10,086 nucleotides of DNA from contig CAJYBN010000096.1 of assembly GCA_913064925.1 (NCBI GenBank), forward strand, positions 1 to 10,086. Direction: 5' to 3'. Below, one piece after another: positions 5,541 through 10,086 of this stretch. Every line of letters starts with the position of its first letter. The stretch's first letter is position 1. Origin of the DNA: an uncultured Peptococcaceae bacterium. GTDB taxonomy: Bacteria > Bacillota > Desulfotomaculia > Desulfotomaculales > Desulfallaceae. Made by a program: the position numbers and the translations under genes. The notes under the pieces were generated by a model. That model was not told the DNA's origin and searched no databases. It worked only from the letters and a program-made list of their open reading frames with translations.

Positions 5541-7628
5541 ATGGCCAGGGATTTCTTGTTGGAAATAGGCGTGGAGGAACTGCCGGCCCGCTTCCTGACT
5601 CCGGCGCTGGAACAGCTGCGCGCTCTTGCCGGAGACTTGCTGCGTGAAAACAGGCTGGCCTACGGGGATATTATAACCTGCGGCACCCCCCGCCGCATTA
5701 CAGTGCTGGTGCAGGAAGTGGCGGAGAAACAGGAACCGCTGGTGCAGGAAGTGAAGGGACCAGCAGTTAAAGTTGCTTTTACTAACAGCGGCGAACCGAC
5801 CCGGGCGGCCCTGGGTTTTGCCAAGAGCCAGGGCGTTAAGGTGGAGGAATTGGCGCGCAAAGCAGTAGGGCCGGTGGAATACGTGTTCGCCGTAAAAAAG
5901 GAAGGGGGGCAGCCCGCCCGCAAGATCTTGCCGGGTATAGCTGTGGCACTGGTTACGGGGCTGCATTTTCCTAAGCCGATGCGCTGGGGCGACCTTGACA
6001 TGCGGTTCGCCCGGCCCATTCGCTGGCTGCTTTGCCTTTACGGCGGAGAGGTGGTGCCCTTTAAGCTGGCCGGCCTGCAATCAAACCGCTACACTTATGG
6101 ACACCGTTTTTTAAGCAGCGGCAGGCTTGAACTGGCCGAGGCCGGGGCGTACTTCGACCTGATGCGCCGGGGCTATGTCATCGTGGACGTGGACGAGCGG
6201 AGGGAAACCATACGCCGCCAGGTAACCGAGGCTGCTGCCCGGAAGGGGGGCAAAGCGGAAATCGACCCGGAACTGCTGGACGAGGTAACCAACCTGGTGG
6301 AGTATCCCACCGCCCTCTGTGGCAGTTTTGACGAGCAATTTCTTACCATGCCCGAGGAAGTATTGATTACGCCCATGCGGGAACACCAGCGCTACTTTCC
6401 GGTGCGGGGAGAAGAGGGGCTTTTGCTGCCGCGCTTTGTAGCCGTGAGCAACGGCGGCACGGATAATATAGACGTGGTGCGGGCGGGCAACGAAAAGGTA
6501 CTGCGGGCCCGGCTTTCCGACGCCGCCTTTTTCTGGCAGGAAGACCTCAAACACCCGCTGGAAGATAAGGTGGAGGGGCTGCAAAAGGTGGTGTTCCAAG
6601 AGGGCCTGGGCACGGTATATGATAAGGTACAGCGAGTTACCTCGCTGGCAGAATTTTTGACTGAACGCCTCGGGGCCGGGCCGGAAGAGCGGGCCCACAC
6701 GCTGCGGGCTGCTAGGCTGGCTAAGGCTGACCTTTTGACCAACATGGTCTACGAATTTCCCGAGCTGCAGGGGGTTATGGGGCGGGAGTACGCCCGCCGG
6801 GGCGGCGAGCCGGAACAGGTGGCACTGGCCATTTTTGAACATCACCTCCCCCGATTTGCAGGCGACGAACTGCCCCGAACGCTGCCGGGTAAAATATTGA
6901 GCATCGCCGATAAAACGGACACCCTGGTGGGCTGCTTCGGTATGGGTATTCAGCCCACCGGCTCCCAGGACCCTTACGCGTTGAGGCGCCAGGCCCTGGG
7001 GGTATGCCTGATTATCATAGAAGGTGAACTTGTGCTTTCCCTGCGGGAGATTTTCGAACGGGCCTACAACAATTACGCAGGCCGGGTAGCGATGAAACTG
7101 GCGCGGGAGGAAGTACTGGCTGAGCTGGAAGAGTTTGTTCGGCAGCGTTTGCGCGGTTTGTTCATAGAGCGGGGGCTGTCGTACGACACGGTTGATGCTG
7201 TACTGACCGCCGGATTTACTGACGTGGCCGGCGCGTGGCAGAGAGGGCAGGCTTTGGAACAGTTCCGCAGCGCCCCCGCCTTTGACGCGCTGCTGACGGC
7301 ATTTACACGGGCCCGCAACTTGAGCAAGAAAGCTACGCATGACCAAGTGGACCCCGCGCTGTTTGAAACACCGGCGGAAGAAGAGCTGTACAAGTCTTTT
7401 CGGGAAATTGCCGCCTCTGCCGGTGCCTTGATCGAAAAAAGGGAGTACGGCGCGGCGCTGGCCCGAATTGCGGAACTGCAGAAGCCGGTGGCCCGCTTTT
7501 TCGATGACGTCCTGGTCATGGTTGAAGATGAGCGGGTAAGGGAAAACCGCCTGGCCCTGCTGAAAAATATAGCGGGTTTCATAGGCAAAGTGGCAGATTT
7601 AAGTAAAATTGTGGTATCAAATAAATAA
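5541..7628 (+). CDS. glyS: Glycyl-tRNA synthetase beta subunit
   Basis: GlyS is the large subunit of the heterotetrameric glycyl-tRNA synthetase and provides most tRNA recognition. The 695-residue length is normal. Recognisable segments are the opening DFLLEIGVEELPARF, HRFLSSG, EYPTALCGSFDEQFL, the AVSNGG and RLSDAAFFWQED segments, the HD-like region with MVYEFPELQGVMGREYA and FEHHLPRFAGDELP, the DPYALRRQALGV helix, and a C-terminal DALR-type anticodon-binding domain (about 590-690). The ATG at 5541 is preceded by AAGGAGG (5524-5530), which lies inside the end of glyQ. A GTG nine bases earlier (5532) overlaps the end of glyQ and is too close to that ribosome site. No terminator with a plus-strand U-tract follows. 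Confidence 0.98.
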   Translation: MARDFLLEIGVEELPARFLTPALEQLRALAGDLLRENRLAYGDIITCGTPRRITVLVQEVAEKQEPLVQEVKGPAVKVAFTNSGEPTRAALGFAKSQGVKVEELARKAVGPVEYVFAVKKEGGQPARKILPGIAVALVTGLHFPKPMRWGDLDMRFARPIRWLLCLYGGEVVPFKLAGLQSNRYTYGHRFLSSGRLELAEAGAYFDLMRRGYVIVDVDERRETIRRQVTEAAARKGGKAEIDPELLDEVTNLVEYPTALCGSFDEQFLTMPEEVLITPMREHQRYFPVRGEEGLLLPRFVAVSNGGTDNIDVVRAGNEKVLRARLSDAAFFWQEDLKHPLEDKVEGLQKVVFQEGLGTVYDKVQRVTSLAEFLTERLGAGPEERAHTLRAARLAKADLLTNMVYEFPELQGVMGREYARRGGEPEQVALAIFEHHLPRFAGDELPRTLPGKILSIADKTDTLVGCFGMGIQPTGSQDPYALRRQALGVCLIIIEGELVLSLREIFERAYNNYAGRVAMKLAREEVLAELEEFVRQRLRGLFIERGLSYDTVDAVLTAGFTDVAGAWQRGQALEQFRSAPAFDALLTAFTRARNLSKKATHDQVDPALFETPAEEELYKSFREIAASAGALIEKREYGAALARIAELQKPVARFFDDVLVMVEDERVRENRLALLKNIAGFIGKVADLSKIVVSNK

Positions 7629-7736
7629 ATATATTTTTTCTCCTCCCAGAGGAAAATTAAAAAAAATATATAATATATATTATTAGAAGATCTGGGGATA
7701 AATAGTATAGCATAATTGCCTTTAAGGGGCGATAGT
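7629..7736 (+). promoter_or_regulatory. AT-rich intergenic region, probable ccpN promoter
   Basis: This 108-base gap is very AT-rich and contains a perfect TATAAT (7669-7674) without a good -35 at 17 bp. A second weak pair is TTAGAA (7683-7688) and TATAGC (7706-7711) with 17-bp spacing. TCCTC/GAGGA (7641-7645 with 7649-7653) forms a small hairpin flanked by T on the left and A on the right, so it is not a plus-strand terminator for glyS. A promoter for ccpN is likely here but its exact position is not. Confidence 0.4.
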
Positions 7737-8378
7737 ATGCAACTTACCAAAAGGCAGGAAATGATTCTGGACATCGTCAAAAAGGAAGGGCCCATTACAG
7801 GCGAACAAATCGCCGAGCGGCTGAACCTAACCAGGGCTACTTTACGGCCGGACATGGCCATTTTGACCATGTCCGGTATGCTGGAAGCACGTCCCCGGGT
7901 GGGTTATTTTTATAGCGGCAAAAAACCCGGCCGGATTTTGGCGGAAAAGCTGCACCAAATCACGGTGGGCGATGTTAAATCGGTGCCCGTAGCGGTTTCA
8001 GAACAGTGTACCATTTACGACGCCGTGGTAACCATGTTCATCGAGGATGTGGGTACCTTGTTTGTTGTTCGGGAAGGCGGATTCCTGGAGGGCCTGCTTT
8101 CGCGCAAGGACCTGCTGAAAATCACTCTGGGAGGGCAGGACATTCATAAGCTTCCCGTAGGGGTGGTCATGACCAGGATGCCCAATATCATATACACGGA
8201 ACCAGAAGAATCCGTTTGGGAAGCCGCTCGTAAAATTATCACGCACGAGGTGGACGCCCTGCCGGTGGTGCGGGTGGTGCACCAGGCGGATGGCACCCCG
8301 GAGCTGGAAGTTACCGGGCGGCTCAGCAAGACCAACATAACCAGGTTGTTTGTAGAACTAGGCGAAGGGGATTTATAA
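7737..8378 (+). CDS. ccpN: CcpN-like HTH repressor with paired CBS domains
   Basis: CcpN of B. subtilis (YqzB) represses gluconeogenic genes (gapB, pckA) during glycolytic growth. The 213-residue product has an N-terminal winged helix-turn-helix (about 1-60: TKRQEMILDIVKKEGPITGE, then LNLTRATLRPDMAILTMSG and ARPRVGYFY) that is nearly identical in pattern to CcpN. Two CBS domains follow (about 74-130 and 142-206), carrying EDVGTLFVV, LSRKDLL, VMTRMPNI and DALPVV; these probably bind adenine nucleotides. The ATG at 7737 lies 7 nt after AAGGGG (7724-7729); an upstream TTG in frame lacks a ribosome site. The gene sits between glyS and the PPDK regulator, as in B. subtilis. Its targets here are unknown; control of the neighbouring ppdK is a plausible inference. 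Confidence 0.93.
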   Translation: MQLTKRQEMILDIVKKEGPITGEQIAERLNLTRATLRPDMAILTMSGMLEARPRVGYFYSGKKPGRILAEKLHQITVGDVKSVPVAVSEQCTIYDAVVTMFIEDVGTLFVVREGGFLEGLLSRKDLLKITLGGQDIHKLPVGVVMTRMPNIIYTEPEESVWEAARKIITHEVDALPVVRVVHQADGTPELEVTGRLSKTNITRLFVELGEGDL

Positions 8379-8394
8379 GGAGGCGGTACCTATT
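8377..8394 (+). promoter_or_regulatory. Ribosome site and ATT start codon of the PPDK regulator
   Basis: AAGGAGG (8377-8383) overlaps the ccpN stop codon and is followed after 8 nt by ATT (8392-8394). In the regulator's frame there is no ATG, GTG or TTG between the in-frame stop at 8359-8361 and GTG at 8467, while conserved family sequence (SDSIGETAEL) lies before 8467. ATT is therefore the best placed start; ACG at 8398 (14-nt spacing) is the next choice. Confidence 0.65.
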
Positions 8395-9228
8395 TCCACG
8401 GCTAATGATAAGTCCAAGCCTGTTATATATATAATATCCGATTCCATCGGCGAAACTGCAGAGCTGGTGGTCCGGGCAGCCGCCAGCCAGTTCAACGGCG
8501 GCCGGGTGGAAATCCGGCGGATTTCTTATGTAAACGACCCCGAGGAAATTCCGGAAATTGTAGCCGAAATAAGCCGTTATAAAAGCATAATTGCTTATAC
8601 CCTGGTACTGCCGGAACTGAAAGCAGCGCTGGTGCGGGAGGCTGAGAAATACAATATCATTACCGTAGACATCATGACTCCCATGCTGGACGCGCTGACC
8701 CGGCTGGAGGGGAGCCCGCCCAAGCTGGAGCCTGGACTGGTGCGCAAAACGGACCAGGAGTATTTCAACAAGGTCGAGGCCATTGAGTTTGCCGTAAAAT
8801 ATGACGACGGCAAGGACCCGCGCGGGATACTCAGGGCCGATCTGGTGGTGATAGGCGTCAGCCGCACCTCCAAAACTCCTCTTTGTATGTACCTGGCGCA
8901 TAAGCGCATTAAGGCGGCTAATGTGCCGCTGGTGCCGGAAGTAGCGCCGCCGGAGGAAATTTTTAGCCTCCCGCCGCACAGGCTCATCGGCCTGACGATC
9001 CGTCCCACCTTGCTGAATGAAATAAGGCAGGAGCGGCTGAAGTCGCTGGGCCTGACTTCCAACGCCGACTACGCCAGTATGGACCGCATTCTCAAGGAGT
9101 TGGAATACGCTGAGGGTATTATGAAAAAGGCCGGCTGTTCCGTAATAGACGTTACCAACAAGGCAGTTGAGGAAACAGCCAGCAAGGTGCTGGAAATATA
9201 CTACAGGGGGGAAAGACATGGCAAGTAA
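8392..9228 (+). CDS. Pyruvate, phosphate dikinase regulatory protein (DUF299/YqfL family)
   Basis: Members are bifunctional: an ADP-dependent kinase inactivates PPDK (or PEP synthase) by phosphorylating a Thr next to the catalytic His, and a Pi-dependent phosphorylase reverses it. From the proposed ATT start the protein has 278 residues, normal for the family. The N-terminal signature ISDSIGETAELV is at about 15-26, and the P-loop-like GVSRTSKTP motif at 155-163. The following LAHKRIKAANVPLVPE and LIGLTIRP segments are also family-typical. A start at GTG 8467 would remove the conserved N-terminus. ccpN ends 13 nt upstream, and the gene's 3' end overlaps the ppdK start by 11 nt, so the three are probably one coupled unit. 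Because the next gene is ppdK rather than a PEP synthase gene, PPDK is the likely substrate. Confidence 0.93.
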   Translation: MSTANDKSKPVIYIISDSIGETAELVVRAAASQFNGGRVEIRRISYVNDPEEIPEIVAEISRYKSIIAYTLVLPELKAALVREAEKYNIITVDIMTPMLDALTRLEGSPPKLEPGLVRKTDQEYFNKVEAIEFAVKYDDGKDPRGILRADLVVIGVSRTSKTPLCMYLAHKRIKAANVPLVPEVAPPEEIFSLPPHRLIGLTIRPTLLNEIRQERLKSLGLTSNADYASMDRILKELEYAEGIMKKAGCSVIDVTNKAVEETASKVLEIYYRGERHGK

Positions 9229-10086
9229 GAAATGGGTGTATACTTTTGCAGAGGGCCGGGCGGATATGAAAAATCTGCTCGGCGGTAAGGGAGCTAACTT
9301 GGCGGAAATGACTAATATTGGACTGCCCGTTCCTCCCGGCATTATCATTACCACCGAGGCTTGCAGTCAATTTTACCGGGAAAACAAGCAGTTCCCGCCG
9401 GGTTTGGAGGATCAGGTGCGGGAAAAGATGCTCACGCTGGAGGAAAAAACAGGAAAGCGTTTCGGTGACCCGGAGAACCCGCTCCTGGTAAGCGTGCGCT
9501 CCGGTGCACCCATTTCCATGCCCGGTATGATGGATACCGTCTTGAACTTGGGGCTGAACGATGAAACTGTGCATGGTCTGGCTGCGGCCTCCGGCGACCT
9601 TCGCTTTGCTTTGGATTGCTACCGCCGCTTCCTGAACATGTTTGGAGACGTGGTGCTGGGTATTGAGCATCAAAAGTTCGAACGCATACTGGAAGCATGC
9701 AAGGAAGAAGCCGGGGTCAAATTCGACAACCAGTTAACTGCCGAACAATGGCAGGTTGTTGTTGAAGAATACAAAAAACTGGTGGAAAGGGAAACCGGCC
9801 GGCCTTTTCCCCAAGATCCCCTGCAGCAGTTGTTCAAAGCTATACACGCGGTATTCAGTTCATGGAATACCGACCGGGCCATTGTTTACCGCAAGGTCAA
9901 TAAAATACCCGACGATTTGGGCACGGCGGTGAACATCCAGGTTATGGTTTTCGGCAACCTGGGTAACGACTGCGGGACAGGGGTGGCCTTTACCCGCAAC
10001 CCGGCTACCGGCGCCAACGAACTGTACGGCGAGTATCTTATCAACGCTCAGGGCGAGGACGTGGTGGCCGGCATCAGAACGCCGCA
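9218..10086 (+). CDS. ppdK: Pyruvate, phosphate dikinase, 3'-truncated by the window edge
   Basis: PPDK interconverts pyruvate + ATP + Pi with PEP + AMP + PPi; in anaerobes it serves gluconeogenesis from pyruvate or PPi-linked glycolysis. Only the first 289 codons of about 880 are visible, covering much of the N-terminal ATP-grasp nucleotide-binding domain. Family sequences seen are FAEGRADMKNLLGGKGANLA (Lys24 in the GGKGANLAEM motif), GLPVPPG at 35-41, SVRSGAPISMPGMMDTVLN at 92-110 (Arg94), FLNMFGDVVLGI and GTGVAFTRNPATG. The swivelling His domain with its regulated Thr, and the PEP/pyruvate barrel, lie beyond the window. The ATG at 9218 follows a purine-rich AGGGGGGAAAG ribosome site inside the regulator gene, and the two coding regions overlap by 11 nt, pointing to translational coupling. 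Confidence 0.96.
   Translation, partial: MASKKWVYTFAEGRADMKNLLGGKGANLAEMTNIGLPVPPGIIITTEACSQFYRENKQFPPGLEDQVREKMLTLEEKTGKRFGDPENPLLVSVRSGAPISMPGMMDTVLNLGLNDETVHGLAAASGDLRFALDCYRRFLNMFGDVVLGIEHQKFERILEACKEEAGVKFDNQLTAEQWQVVVEEYKKLVERETGRPFPQDPLQQLFKAIHAVFSSWNTDRAIVYRKVNKIPDDLGTAVNIQVMVFGNLGNDCGTGVAFTRNPATGANELYGEYLINAQGEDVVAGIRTP

Noticed and set aside
6111..7346. Long minus-strand ORF of 411 codons inside glyS
   Set aside because: It is antisense to well-conserved glyS codons; the predicted protein shows no family signature and is rich in residues produced by reversing GC-rich codons.
7641..7666. Terminator after glyS (TCCTC/GAGGA hairpin)
   Set aside because: The stem is only 5 bp with a 3-nt loop, and the T-run is upstream and the A-run downstream on the plus strand, the wrong way round for glyS.
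7706..7716. CcpN-like operator TATAGCATAAT before ccpN
   Set aside because: It matches only about 8 of 11 positions of the remembered B. subtilis CcpN box and sits in AT-rich DNA where chance matches are likely.
8323..9354. Minus-strand ORF of 343 codons across the PPDK regulator
   Set aside because: It is a shadow of the regulator and ppdK coding sequences, with no recognisable domain.

Overview
The window is a chromosomal housekeeping stretch from a low-GC-phylum Gram-positive bacterium (Firmicutes). It shows strong AGGAGG-type ribosome sites, an M-box and a T-box riboswitch, and a gene order close to the Bacillus subtilis block era-recO-glyQ-glyS-ccpN-yqfL. Moderately high coding GC, a pyruvate phosphate dikinase gene next to its regulator, and the protein character suggest an anaerobic clostridial lineage such as the Desulfotomaculum/Pelotomaculum group. 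That placement is inference, not proof.

Layout. Bases 2-871 hold the 3' part of era (ribosome-assembly GTPase). Bases 872-1268 hold a sigma-A-like promoter, a complete M-box magnesium riboswitch, an intrinsic terminator and a possible 43-codon upstream ORF. All of this leads into corA (1269-2240). ubiX (flavin prenyltransferase) runs on the minus strand and meets corA tail to tail with overlapping stop codons. recO (TTG start) is divergent from ubiX and is followed by a DUF4342 gene. Bases 4263-4657 hold a promoter, a glycine T-box leader with its antiterminator/terminator switch and a second terminator-like hairpin, ahead of glyQ and glyS. The last part is a ccpN-like repressor gene, a PPDK regulatory protein gene (yqfL/DUF299 family) that appears to start at an ATT codon, and the first 289 codons of ppdK, which runs off the edge.

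How the genes work together. Three regulatory themes can be read. Magnesium import by CorA is switched by Mg2+ through the M-box. Glycyl-tRNA synthetase is switched by uncharged tRNA-Gly through the T-box. The ccpN - PPDK regulator - ppdK cluster ties transcriptional control of gluconeogenesis to direct phosphorylation control of the enzyme that makes PEP from pyruvate. era, recO and glyQS are core translation and repair genes.

I see no mobile element, CRISPR array, rRNA or tRNA gene. I also see no clearly new multi-gene system. The most unusual items are the ATT start of the PPDK regulator, the upstream ORF overlapping the corA start behind the M-box, the apparent GGG specifier codon of the T-box, and the extra hairpin between the T-box terminator and glyQ.
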